This document shows, piece by piece, positions 34,798 to 46,599 of a stretch of 64,000 bases of DNA. Below the pieces are notes generated by a model, which ran no database searches, had not been told where the DNA came from, and saw nothing but the letters and a program-made list of their open reading frames with translations. The DNA is taken from assembly GCA_018398585.1 (NCBI GenBank), contig JAGTTD010000007.1:12826320-12890319 (forward strand), in the 5' to 3' direction. The DNA is from Simmondsia chinensis. Lineage: Eukaryota; Streptophyta; Magnoliopsida; Caryophyllales; Simmondsiaceae. How positions within the stretch are numbered: position 1 is the first letter of the stretch; the number at the start of each line of letters is the position of its first letter. A program made the position numbers and the translations under genes.

Positions 34798-35851
34798 TGT
34801 CAGCGAGGTCACGACTCACTCAGCCTAAGCACAAATGCAAACACACACAAACACAGCAGAAATAATCACACAATACATCAGGCATGACTTTTATTATTGA
34901 GCACTCTTTGATTTACAATGGAACTCTCACAGTTCCCTCTTAAAATCGTATACAAGGCTTAATCTTAACGTAAAATCCGAATTCCCCCCAACTCTGGCCA
35001 AACGGCTTATTGATAAGCATTTCCTGGCAGTTCCCCACGATCTGGCGGCAAGGTATTGCTCTGGAGACCTGGAAGCACCTTAACAGCCCTGTCCTCCCAC
35101 TTTCCCTTGAGAGTCGCGCCACTAGGGGCAGTTACCAGGTCAAATCCCAGTCAAGACATGCCCTTACTGCATTTCTTGCTCAAAGAGGAGCGGTTACCAG
35201 GTCAAAAGGTGAGCCAAAGTTCCAGGTCAGCTTCACTTCACTCCGCAGCAATTACTTGGTCAAGATCTGGGTCAAGGCCTGCCATCAAGCTCATGGTCAA
35301 GGGTCCTTCATTTGGGTTCCACATCTCCTACTTAATAATCGTCAAGTCACGTGATCTGCACGTGCCAAGCACATTTCCATAAGCGCGAGGCTTCCCATGT
35401 GTTCAGGTGTCCTGGAACGGACGTGCATTGTTGCCCTCGTATCCAATGCTTGTGCCCAAGCCAGGTGCTACTACTACCTAGGGATTGATGCATCTCGTGT
35501 GCGTGCTACAGGCACTCGTGTGTGCACTACTTGGCGCATTCTGTGCGCAAGCATGCGTACCTCATGCTAGTGCGTCCTAGACGCAAGCACACTGCTGCGC
35601 ATGTGTGCTACATACCAGAGCGCCCAGTATGCCTAGCGCTTGTGCTCTATAGCGTGCACCCATGCACTGTAGTTGCGCACTGCACGCAGGAGATGTGTGC
35701 TACATGCGCAAGCCTTGAACCCATCTGTTGGTCAAGGCCTTAACCTAAGAGTGTCCATGGGCCTACTCTAGAGTAACATCTATGCTCTTGCACACTCAAG
35801 GACCATCTTGAGTTGGTGCCATGTCGTGTCTAGCTGAGAGTCCATCATTTG
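34798..35851. other. No gene; GC-richer sequence of unknown origin
   Basis: Markedly GC-richer than its surroundings. Overlapping open frames of 114 and 108 codons on the plus strand (35010-35382) and one on the minus strand have no recognisable domain. The stretch TTTTATTATTGAGCACTC near 34890 resembles LTR sequence, and the block may be an unrecognised LTR beginning TGATGTCAGCG at 34797, but no partner or duplication was found. Confidence 0.35.
35480..35720. repeat. Degenerate TGCGC/GTGTGC-rich tract
   Basis: About 240 bases dense in TGCGCA, GTGCGC, GTGTGCTACA and GCATGCG motifs, with repeated GTGTGCTACAT at about 35602 and 35695. The alternating purine-pyrimidine composition is unlike anything else in the window. 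Confidence 0.6.
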
Positions 35852-36400
35852 TGTTGGGAGCAAATTTCAAAAATTTTCCTTAGATTGGTTTGAGAGGGCA
35901 CAACGGAATACCAATTTAAATTTTATAATTTAAATCTAAAGCCCTAACCCAATTAAACTATTTAATTCGATCTAGATCTTATTCTAATTGTTCATAATAT
36001 GACAAACACAAACATTGCATGAAACAAATATAAACATAGTATGTAGAATAAGCAAAATAAAGGAAGATTTAAATATACTTGAAGCGTGAATCCGAACTCC
36101 GAGTTGAAGATTTAAAATCGGTAGAAGATTTGTTGGCACCGCAAGGTTTTCTTTGCAATGACCTCTTCCAGCACCGGGAGTGTGGGCTCTCAATATATTT
36201 AATTTAAGAAAAATTTTGGAACAAAATTCTTTCTTTAATCTTTGTAGAAGATAATTTTTATAAAAAAATATGCTAAACAATAATTTAGAAAATCCCTAAA
36301 GCAATTTTAGGGTTTTTGTCATGGTAGAAAACCAAGTTCCAAAAAAACAAAAGGGAATTCACCCGGTTTAGACCCCCCACTCCTATTTTAACCTTAAATA
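35852..36400 (-). repeat. LTR end fragment, related to the 31868 LTR
   Basis: TGTTGGGAGC, then CAAAAATTTTCCTTAGATTGG, CAACGGAATACCAATTT and AATTTAAATCTAAAG follow the same order as the left end of the minus-strand LTR at 31868 and the reversed end of the 19721 LTR (AATATTCCCTA, GCGGAATGATTT, AATTTTAAACC). No primer site adjoins it, so it is a truncated or solo copy. The right boundary is approximate. Confidence 0.5.
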
Positions 36401-36459
36401 GACCCCCATAACCCTAAATAACCCTTTTTGGACAAAAATGCCCTCCAACCCCTACCCCC

Positions 36460-36834
36460 CCTACCCGTCCTCTTTCTCTCTCCTCATTTAATGCGCACAG
36501 TGGCCCCCGTCCCTTCCATCTCCCCTTCTCTCTCCTCACATTTAATTCTACAGCTGTAAAATTCGAATTTACCCCCTCCCCTTCTCGTCTTCTCTCTTCC
36601 CCAAAACCAAACGTGTTTTGCAAGCCACACTCTCTCTCCTCTTTCTCTCACCCGTTCATTCTCTCTCTCCTCTTTCTCTCACCCGTTCATCCTCTTTCTC
36701 CTCTAACTTCAGCTACGATTCTCGTTCCTGTGGGTCTATTTGCAGAGGTGTGTGTTCGTCCGGCGATATCCTTTGTTTTCACACCTTCATCCTTGCTCTC
36801 TAGCTGCTCTAGGGTTTAATCACCATTTCCGAAG
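36460..36834 (+). promoter_or_regulatory. Putative promoter and non-coding first exon of the Ulp1-type gene
   Basis: A strongly pyrimidine-rich strand (CTCTCTCTCCTCTTTCTCTC, duplicated with a 31-bp period at 36630-36690) resembles the Y-patch/5'UTR of plant genes. It is followed by ordinary-looking leader sequence and a possible splice donor CCGAAG/GTGAAC at 36834/36835. The next gene's ATG at 42860 directly follows a splice acceptor (TTTTATTTTAG/ATG), so an upstream non-coding exon is required, and this is the best candidate. The intron would span the whole left array. This is inference; no TATA box is obvious. Confidence 0.45.
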
Positions 36835-37070
36835 GTGAACACCGATTTCCGAAGTATTTTGTAGGGAAATGTATAATATGCGTTTGTTTTGTACGATTTC
36901 CTGAACATAGTGCATAGTATTGGTTAGGGTTTAGGGTTTTGGTGTTAGTGGTTTTGTGAGTAAGGGTTAGTGTGTTTTATTGGTGTAAAATCAACTTCTG
37001 CATGTTTTTTTCAAGTTTTGTGGCATAACGATGTAAAATCAACCTTTATAAGTGTGTTTCATGTAATCCC

Positions 37071-37146
37071 GTGTGTCGACACACAGCTCTGCATCCCTGT
37101 TCTATCATAATGTGCGTCGACACACCGTCCATGTGTGTCGACACAC
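37071..37146. repeat. Left GTCGAC palindrome cluster
   Basis: Three copies of the 14-base palindrome GTGTGTCGACACAC at 37071-37084, 37112-37125 (one mismatch, GTGCGT) and 37133-37146. The cluster and its flanks (CCCTGTTCT, AACACACTCCAAAAACACATC) recur in reverse complement at 47640-47770. Confidence 0.9.
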
Positions 37147-37257
37147 ATCATAACACACTCCAAAAACACATCATACACTGTGTATGATTGGTTTTAATAG
37201 TGTAAAATCAACATGTGCAGAAGGTTTTTAAGTAATTAGTGGTTTACGAGCAACCAT

Positions 37258-40200
37258 ACACTGTGTATGATTGGTTTTAATGGTGTATAACCAACTTGTG
37301 TTTGTGTGTGTTAAGTAATTGATGGTGTATGATGATAGGTTTTAATGGTGTAAAATCAGCTTGTGTAGATGTTTTTCAAGTAATTAGTGGGTCATGAGCA
37401 ATCATACACTATGTATGATTGGTTTTAATGGTGTATAACCAACGTGTGCTTATACCTGTTAAGTAAACAGTAGTGTATGATCAATCATACACTGTGTATG
37501 ATTGGTTTTAATGGTGTAAAATCAACTTGTGTAGACATTTTTTAATTAATTAGTGGGTTATGAGCAATCATACACTATGTATGACTGGTTTTAATGATGT
37601 ATAACCAACGTGTGTTTGTGTGTGTTAAGTAAATAGTGGTGAATAATCAATCATACACTGTGTATGATTGGTTTTAATGGTGTAAAATCAACTTGTCCAG
37701 ACATTTTTTAAGTAATTAGTGGGTTATGAGCAATCATACACGGTGTAGGATAGGTTTTAAGGGTGTATAACAAAATTGTGTTAGTGTGTGTTAAGTAATT
37801 AGTGGTTTATGACCAACCATACACTGTGTATGATTGGTTTTAATGGTGTATAACCAACGTGTGTTTGTGTGTGTTAAGTAATTAATGGTGTATGATCAAT
37901 CATACACTGTGTATGATTGGTTTTAAAGGTGTAAAATCAACTTGTGTAAACGTTTTTTAAGTAATTAGTGGTTTATGAGCAACTATACACTGAGTATGAT
38001 TGGTTTTAATGGTGTATAACAAACGTGTGTTTATGCGTGTTAAGTAATTAATAGTGTATGATCAATCATACATTGTGTCTGATTGGTTTTAATGGTGTAA
38101 AATCAACTTGTGCAGACATTTTTTAAGTAATTAGTTTTTTATGAGCAACCATACACTGTGTATGATTAGTTTTAATGGTGTACAACCAACGCGTGTTTGT
38201 ATGTATTAAGTAATTAATGGTGTATGACCAATCATACACTGTGTATGATTGGTTTTAATGGTGTAAAATCAACTTGTGCAGACATTTTTTAAGTTATTAG
38301 TGGTTTACGAGCAACCGTACACTGTGTATGATTGGTTTTAATGGTGTATAACGAACGTGTGTTTGTGTGTGTTAAGTAATTAGTGGTGTATGATCAATCA
38401 TACACAGTGTGTGATTGGTTTTAATTTTGTAAAATTAACTTGTGTAGACATTTTTTAAGCAATTAGTGGTCTATGAGCAACCATACACTGTGTATGATTG
38501 GTTTTAATGGTGTATTACCAACGTGTGTTTGTGTGTGTTAAGTAATTAATGGTGTATGATCATTCGTACACAGTGTATGATTGGTTTTAATGGTGTAAAA
38601 TCAACTTGTGTAGACGTTTTTTAAGTAATTAGTTGCTTATGAGCAACCATACACTGTGTATGATTGGTTTTAATGGTGTATAACCAATGTGTGTTTGCGT
38701 GTGTTAAGTAATTAATGGTGTATGATCAATCATACACTGTGTATGATTGGTTTTAATGGTGTGAAATCAACTTGTGTAGACTTTTTTTAAGTAATTAGTG
38801 GCTTATGAGCATCCATACACTGTGTATGATTGGTTTTAATGGTGTATAACCAACGTGTGTTTATGTGTGTTAATTAATTAATGGTTTATGATCAATAATA
38901 CACTGTGTATGATTGGTTTTAATGGTGTAAAATCGACTTGTGTAGATGTTTTTTAAGTAATTAGTGGTTTGTGAGCAACCATACACTGTGTAAGATTGGT
39001 TTTAATGGTGTAAAATCGACTTGTGCAGACGTTTTTTAAGTAATTAGTGGTTTGTGAGCAACCATACACTGTGTATGATTGGTTTCAATGGGGTATAACC
39101 AACGTGTGTTTGTGTGTGTTAAGTAAACAGTGGTGTATGATCAATCATACACTGTGTATGATTGGTTTTAATGGTGTAAAATCAACTTGTGTGGACGTTT
39201 TCTTAAGTTATTAGTGGGTAATGACCAATCATACTCTGTGTACGATTGGTTTTAATGGTGTATAACCAACTTGTGTTTGTCTGTGTTAAGTAATTAGTGG
39301 TTTATGAGCAACCATACACTGTGTATGATTTGTTTTAATGGTGTATAACCAACGTGTTTTTGTGTGTGTTAAATAATTAATGGTGTATGATCAATCATAC
39401 ACTGTGTATGATTGGTTTTAATGGTGTATAACCAACTTGTGCTTGTGTGTGTTAAGTAATAGATGGTGTATGATGATAGGTTTTAATGGTGTAAAATCAG
39501 CTTGTGTAGATGTTTTTCAAGTAATTAGTGGGTCATGAGCAATCATACACTATGTATGATTGGTTTTAATGGTGTATAACCAACGTGTGCTTATACGTGT
39601 TAAGCAAACAGTAGTGTATGATCAATCATACACTGTGTATAATTAGTTTTAATGGTGTAAAATCAACTTGTGTGGACATTTTTTAATTAATTAGTGGGCT
39701 ATGAGCAATCATACACTGTGTATGATTGGTTTTAATGATGTATAGCCAACGTGTGTTTGTGTGTGTTAAGTAAATAGTGGTGAATAATCAATCATACACT
39801 GTGTATGATTGGTTTTAATGGTGTATAACAAAATTGTGTTAGTGTGTGTTAAGTAATTAGTGGTTTATGACCAACCATGCACTGTGTATGATTGGTTTTA
39901 ATGGTGTATAACCAACGTGTGTTTGTGTGTGTTAAGTAATTAATGGTGTATGATCAATTATACACTGTGTATGATTGGTTTTAAAGGTGTAAAATCAACT
40001 TGTGTAAACGTTTTTTAAGTAATTAGTGGTTTATGAGCAACCATACACTGAGTATGATTGGTTTTAATGGTGTATAACAAACGTGTGTTTATGTGTGTTA
40101 AGTAATTAATAGTGTATGATCAATCATACACTGTGTCTGATTGGTTTTAATGGTGTAAAATCAACTTGTGCAGACATTTTTTAAGTAATTAGTTGTTTAT

Positions 40201-41470
40201 GAGCAACCATACACTGTGTATGATTAGTTTTAATGGTGTACAACCAACGCGTGTTTGTATGTGTTAAGTAATTAATGGTGTATGACCAATCATACACTGT
40301 GTATGATTGGTTTTAATGGTGTAAAATCAACTTGTGCAGACATTTTTTGAGTTATTAGTGGTTTACGAGCAACCGTACACTGTGTATGATTGGTTTTAAT
40401 GGTGTATAACGAACGTGTGTTTGTGTGTGTTAAGTAATTAGTGGTGTATGATCAATCATACACAGTGTGTGATTGGTTTTAATTTTGTAAAATTAACTTG
40501 TGTAGACATTTTTTAAGCAATTAGTGGTCTATGAGAAACCATACACTGTGTATGATTGGTTTTAATGGTGTATTACCAACGTGTGTTTGTGTGTGTTAAG
40601 TAATTAATGGTGTACGATCATTCGTACACAGTGTATGATTGGTTTTAATGGTGTAAAATCAACTTGTGTAGACGTTTTTTAAGTAATTAGTTGTTTATGA
40701 GCAACCATACACTGTGTATGATTGGTTTTAATGGTGTATAACCAACGTGTGTTTGCGTGTGTTAAGTAATTAATGGTGTATGATCAATCATACACTGTGT
40801 ATGATTGGTTTTAATGGTGTGAAATCAACTTGTGTAGAATTTTTTTAAGTAATTAGTGGCTTATGAGCATCCATACACTGTGTATGATTGGTTTTAATAG
40901 TGTATAACCAACGTGTGTTTATGTGTGTTAAGTAATTAATGGTTTATGATCAATAATACACTGTGTATGATTGGTTTTAATGGTGCAAAATCGACTTGTG
41001 TAGATGTTTTTTAAGTAATTAGTGGTTTGTGAGCAACCATACACTGTGTAAGATTGGTTTTAATGGTGTAAAATCGACTTGTGCAGACGTTTTTTAAGTA
41101 ATTAGTGGTTTGTGAGCAACCATACACTGTGTATGATTGGTTTCAATGGGGTATAACCAACGTGTGTTTGTGTGTGTTAAGTAAACAGTGGTGTATGATC
41201 AATCATACACTGTGTATGATTGGTTTTAATGGTGTAAAATCAACTTGTGTGGACGTTTTCTTAAGTTATTAGTGGGTAATGACCAATCATACTCTGTGTA
41301 CGATTGGTTTTAATGGTGTATAACCAACTTGTGTTTGTCTGTGTTAAGTAATTAGTGGCTTATGAGCAACCATACACTGTGTATGATTTGTTTTAATGGT
41401 GTATAACCAACGTGTTTTTTTGTGTGTTAAATAATTAATGGTGTATGATCAATCATACACTGTGTATGAT
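37258..41470 (+). repeat. 2.1-kb direct duplication within the left array
   Basis: The block 37258 to about 39400 is repeated as about 39400-41470. Rare variants occur in the same order in both, such as GTATGATGATAGG at 37327 and 39467, GTGTAAGATTGG, and TTTCAATGGGG at about 39084 and 41140. The second copy lacks one 84-bp monomer present in the first near 37680-37760. Near identity indicates recent unequal exchange or slippage on a kilobase scale. Confidence 0.9.
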
Positions 41471-43102
41471 TGGTTTTAATGGTGTAAAATCAACTTGTGT
41501 AGACCTTTTTTAAGTAATTAGTGGTCTATGAGCAACCATACACTGTGTATGATTGGTTTTAATGGTGTATAACCAACGTGTGTTTGTGTGTGTTAAGTAA
41601 TTAATGGTGTATGATCAATCATACACTGTGCATGATTGGTTTAAATGGTGTAAAATCAACTTGTGTAGACGTTTTTTAAGTAATTAGTGGTTTATGAGCA
41701 ACCATACACTGTGTATGATTAGTTTTAATGGTGTATAACCAACGTGTGTTTGCGTGTGTTATGTAATTAATAGGGTATGATCAATCATACACTGTTTATG
41801 ATTGGTTTTAATGGTGTAAAATCAACTTGTGTAGACATTTTTTAAGTAATTAGTGGTTTATGAGCAACCATACACTGTGTATGATTGGTTTTAATGGTGT
41901 ATAACCAACGTGTGTTTGTGTGCGTTAAGTAATTAATGGTATATGATCAATCACACACTGTATATGATTGGTTTTAATGGTGTAAAATCAACTTGTGTAG
42001 ACGTTTTTTAAGTAATTAGTTTTTTATTTGCAACCATACACTGTGTATGATGTGTTTTAATGGTGTATAACCAACGTGTGTTTGTGTGTGTTAAATAATT
42101 AATGGTGTATGATCAATCATATACTGTGTATGATTGGTTTTAATGGTGTAAAATCAACTTGTATAGACATTTTTTAAGTAATTAGTGGTTATGAGCAACC
42201 ATACACTGTGTATGATTTGTTTTAATGGTGTATAACCAACGTGTGTTTGTGTGTGTTAAATAATTAATGGTGCATGATCAATCATACACTGTGTATGATT
42301 GGTTTTAATGGTGTAAAATCAACTTGTGTAGACGTTTTTTAAGTAATTAGTGGTTTATGAGCAACCATACACTGTGTATGATTGGTTTTAATGGTGTCTA
42401 ACCAACGTGTGTTTGTGTGTGTTAAGTAATTAATGGTGTATGATCAATCGTACACTATGTATGATTGGTTTTTATGGTGTAAAATCAACTTGTTTTAATG
42501 TCTTTCAAGTCAGTAGTGGTGTATGATCAATTGTACATCGTGTATGATAGGTTGTACTGGTGTATTACCAACTTGTGTTGGTGTATTTGAAGTAAACAGT
42601 GGTGTATGATTAATCATACACCGTGTATGGTTGGTTTTAATGCTGTGAAACGAACTTACCAAGTTGTGTATCAAGTAAACAGTAGTGTATGATCAATCAT
42701 TCATCATATATGGTGGGTTTTCATTGAGTGAAATCAACATGTCTGGGTGTGTTTCAAGTCAGTAGTGGTGTATGCTTAATCATGCACCTTGCATGGCTTG
42801 TTTTAATGGTATATCATGGGTTTAATCTTTGGTTTTGTGATGCTTTGCTTTTATTTTAGATGGCACTTTACACACGCAGGAAGAGCCGTTTAGCAGTGGA
42901 GGTTGACTACATTTTCCCAAGGAGTTGCTGGAAATTCCTGCAAGTTAACCAAATGGGAGTATCAACCAAAGTTGTGACGGAGATTCAGGAAATCTTGAAG
43001 GACGATGAAGCCAAGGTTTGGCACAGTCTCCATATGAATTATGTTTACTTTTTACAATTACATTTACGATCCCTTATTAACTAAAAGTGTTTTGCATTAC
43101 AG

Positions 43103-43802
43103 CTTTCCCTTTTTTCACAATACAATGTCGGGCATCTGCTTCAGCTGAGTGAGACTAATGTCGGCTTCTGGCATAGTCTAATTCAGATTGTCCTTCTACA
43201 CCAGGTCGCCAACCCAAATCCCGAGGAGTTCTCATTCTCATTTTGGTGGGAAGTTAGTGCACCTCGGGAGGAGGGAATTTTGCATTCTAACCGGCTTGAG
43301 ATATGCCGGTGTGGAAGAGGTAAGCGGAGGTTCCAACAGACTGATTTCCAAGTACGGCATGAGGGGGAGGATGACTAGGAAGCAACTGTTTGAAGCATGC
43401 ATAACCTGCTCCATCATGGAGGACCAGGTTAAGCTTGATGTTGCCTACTTGGTTGAGGGTTTTCTATTCGCCAAACACAAGCGAACAGGCATTGACCCGA
43501 ACATCCTGGCCCTCGTGGACGACATGGACTCTTTTAACAGTGTTGCCTGGGGATCCTTGAGTTGGAAATTCTTGGTGCGGAAGCTCAAGAATTTCGTGGC
43601 ACAAATGCAACACGGTTTAGAAAGGACCTACTCAGTCCACGGGTTCTATGATGTGGTTTCCATATTTACCTTGGAAACCCTTCCAGAACTTGCCAAGGTT
43701 GGGGTGGTGAGGGTTGGCAACCAGCCTCTTGGGCGGATCCTTAATTGGAAGATGTGTGTTAAGGTTTCGTACTCCGCTCTGCTCTCAATGGTATTTGATG
43801 AG
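43103..43802 (+). pseudogene. DUF1985 exon
   Basis: The acceptor TTTTGCATTACAG/CTT and donor GATGAG/GTAATA are both good. The first 45 codons continue the frame of exon 1 (QYNVGHLLQLSETNVGFWHS, LLHQVANPNPEEFSF). The family block GGKLVHLGRREFCILTGLRY is one frame over, so a base was inserted near 43230-43245 in a TTCTCATTCTCATTTT stretch. The rest is open for about 185 codons, including LVEGFLFAKHKRTGIDPNIL and DDMDSFNSVAWGSLSWKFL. DUF1985 has no known biochemical activity; it typically precedes Ulp1 domains in plant transposon-linked genes. Confidence 0.8.
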
Positions 43803-44419
43803 GTAATAATACATTATGTTGTTGCTGTTTTACTACTACTTGTTTCATATCATTTGGGTTAGAATTATGAATTGTTATTTTACTAACGTTCATATGATGT
43901 ATCTTCCTTTGATCAGCAATTGAATGCCGAACCGATTGGACTGACGAGTGCGGAAGCCAATCATCCTAATCTATGAGGCATCTCCTTTGCTGAGGATGGT
44001 GAGGAGGGGATTCAATCTCCTATTAAGGCAATGCCGGCAGATCCAGGCGATGAACCAGAACCATTGGCAACTCAACACCCCCTGCCGGCATCCCAGGAGG
44101 AACCATCTACTACGTCAACCAATTTGGCGTATCAATTGGTATTGACATTTTATTTTGTGTTTATTTAATTGCATTTTAATCCTTGTAAGTACTATATTAT
44201 TCAAATTCATGTTTATGACAATTTGGAGGACTTATTACAGGTTATGGAGTGATTCGAAGCAATGGAGAAAGATATGCAAATCATGTGGGTGCACTACGAA
44301 AGCAGACTTGAAGCGCAGCAGCTTCAGCTGCAAATGTACTAACGACGGTTTGAGGCTCAGGAGGCAATGATTAAGGAGCTCTCAGACCGTCCACCGCATG
44401 CCACATCCCCACATATCTA

Positions 44420-44737
44420 TTCATCGACTTCCGCTCATCCATCCCTATTTGAGCAAGCAATTATTATTTCTCCTGCACGTACTAGGTAAGACACTATGGA
44501 TCCTTGTTATTGTCCCAATTTGGTATGTTTTCATGCATGTTGAGGTTTATTGACTTTGGTATTTGCTCTACCAACCAGGGACGAGGAAAATGTCTACCAG
44601 GAACCAATTGACCAAGCAATTATTTTTTCTCCTGCACGTACTGGGTAAGACACTACAAATCCTTGTTATTGTCCCAATTTGGTATGTTTTCATGCATGTT
44701 GAGGTTTATTGACTTTGGTATTTGCTCTGCCAACCAG
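44420..44737 (+). repeat. 159-bp tandem duplication of an exon-intron segment
   Basis: The segment spanning the end of exon 4, its intron and the start of exon 5 is repeated as the end of exon 5, its intron and the start of exon 6. Exon starts are at 44579 and 44738, exactly 159 bases apart. Both introns begin GTAAGACACTA and end CCAACCAG; both exons start GGA.GAGGAAAATGTCTAC. The coding effect is a repeated QAII(I/F)SPART(R/G).EENVY.EP unit, and phase is kept. Confidence 0.9.
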
Positions 44738-45299
44738 GGAAGAGGAAAATGTCTACAAGGAACCATCGTCAACGCATGTGGATGGCGTTGAAAACTTGAT
44801 GACATTGTCCGAGATAGTTTTGAGATTTGGGCAAGAAAGGAGGGACCCCAAGCCAAATCCCAAGTACAAAGGTGAAGAACGGACCGCGGAGGGTAAGAGC
44901 AAACGGGCAAGAATGACCCATCCTGGACCGGAACCGGTTCTGCCCTTCGTTCCATTCCAACCTCCCTCCAAGGAAGACAAAAAGCAGTTTGAAGCTTTTT
45001 ACAAAAGTTTCCACGCAATGGTTAAGAAGTGAGTGTGATTTTACACTATACTTTTTGATAATCAGTATGTAAATGTTTCTAGAATGCATCTTTCTTATGG
45101 GATGCTTATATATCATGCTTCTTATTGTATATTACAGAGATTTGAAGACTCCCCTTCCGTTACCTCCGGATCAACGAATGGATTTCACTGTTTTGACTAC
45201 CACGACGGGTCAATTTTGGTATCGATTAAAAAACGACGACGCCTGGCTTACGGATGAGGTATGTTTCCCATCTTGAAAATTTTGTCATGTGAGTACTAT

Positions 45300-46590
45300 A
45301 ATTGGATCCCAGCCTTTTTTGTTGGTGTGTCAACTAATTAGTGGTGTATGACGAATAATATACCGTGTATGGTAGGTTTTAAGGGTGTGAAATCAACTTG
45401 TATAGGTGTGTTTCAAGTAATAAGTGGTGTATGATCAATCATACACAGTGCATGATATGTTTTACTGGTGTAAATGGACTTGTGTTATTGTGTATATCAA
45501 ACACAAGTGGTGTGTTATTAGTCATACACAGTGTATGATTGGTTTTAAGCTTGTACAATCAACTTGTATGGGTGTGTTTCAAGTAATAAGTGGTGTATGA
45601 TCAATCATACACCATGTATGATATGTTTTAATGGTGTAAATCGACTTATGCTATTGTGTGTATCAAACACAAGCGGTGTATTATTAGTCATACACCATGT
45701 ATGATTGGTTTTAAGGGTGTGAAATCAACTGGTATAGGTGTGTTTTAAGTAAAGAGTGGTGTATGTTCAATCATACACCGTGTATGATATGTTTTAATGG
45801 TGTAAATCGACTTATGTTATTGTGTGTATCAAACACAAGTGGTGTATTATTAGTCATACACCGTGTATGATTGGTTTTAAGGGTGTGAAATCAACTTGTA
45901 TAGGTGTGTTTCAAGTAATAAGTGGTGTATGATCAAACATACACCGTGTATGATATGTTTTAATGGTGTAAATCGACTTATGTTATTGTGTGTTAAGTTA
46001 GCAAGTGGTGTATTATTAGTCATACACCGTGTATGATTGGTTTTAAGGGTGTGAAATCAACTTGTATAGGTGTGTTTCAAGTAATAAGTGGTGTATGATC
46101 AATTATACACAGTGTATGATATGTTTTAATGGTGTAAATCGACTTATGTTATTGTGTGTATCAAACACAAGTGGTGTATTATTAGTCATACACCGTGTAT
46201 GATTGGTTTTAAGGGTGTGAAATCAACTTGTATAGGTGTGTTTTAAATAAAGAGTGGTGTATGTTCAATCATACACCGTGTGTGATATGTTTTAATGGTG
46301 TAAATCAACTTATGTTATTGTGTGTTAAGTTAGCAAGTGGGGTATTATTAGTCATACACCGTGTATGATTGGTTTTAAATGCGTAAAACCGACTTATGTT
46401 AGTGTGTTTTAAGTAAAGAGTGGTGTATGATTAGTCATACACCATGTATGATAGGGTTTAATTGTGTAAAATCAATTTGTTTATGTGTTTTTGAAGTGAT
46501 TAGTGGTGTATGGTTAACCATACATCATGTATGATAGGTTTTACTTGCTTGAGAACAACTTGTGTTAGGGTGTTTCAACTAATTAGTGGT
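45300..46590 (+). repeat. Intronic tandem array of the 83-bp monomer
   Basis: The whole intron between exons 7 and 8 (45259-46599) is filled with about 15 monomers in roughly 164-bp dimers. ACACCGTGTATGATTGGTTT ... GTGTGAAATCAACTTGTATAGG alternates with ACCGTGTATGATATGTTTT ... AAATCGACTTATGTTATTG. It is the same family and orientation as the left array but a distinct subtype with more diverged copies. Confidence 0.95.
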
Positions 46591-46599
46591 GAATTGCAG

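Larger units (their letters stand above)
36961..42815 (+). repeat. Left tandem array, 83-bp monomer in 166-bp dimers
   Basis: The array has a clear 166-bp period: GAGCAACC occurs at 38143, 38309, 38475 and 38641. Each dimer consists of two related 83-bp monomers. One reads GTGTATAACCAACGTGTGTT ... TTAAGTAATTAATGG, the other GTGTAAAATCAACTTGTG ... TTTTTTAAGTAATTAGTGG. Every monomer is centred on ATACACTGTGTATGATTGG. About 35 dimers are present; the edges at 36961-37300 and 42490-42815 are more diverged. A 2.1-kb block is duplicated within it. Orientation is the same as the Ulp1-type gene that follows. Confidence 0.97.

Noticed and set aside
35010..35382. Two overlapping open frames of 114 and 108 codons.
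   Set aside because: Different frames of the same GC-rich stretch with an antisense frame as well, and no recognisable domain; explained by low stop density.
36924..36945. Telomere-like GGTTAGGGTTTAGGG.
   Set aside because: Only two units of TTTAGGG-like sequence; too short for an interstitial telomere tract.
36961..42815. Possible CRISPR-like array because of regularly spaced repeats with a palindrome.
   Set aside because: There are no unique spacers: the whole 83-bp monomer is repeated, and the surroundings are plant nuclear DNA.
44653..45116. Minus-strand open frames of 75-121 codons.
   Set aside because: Shadows of exon 6 of the Ulp1-type gene, whose splice sites and phase are consistent on the plus strand.
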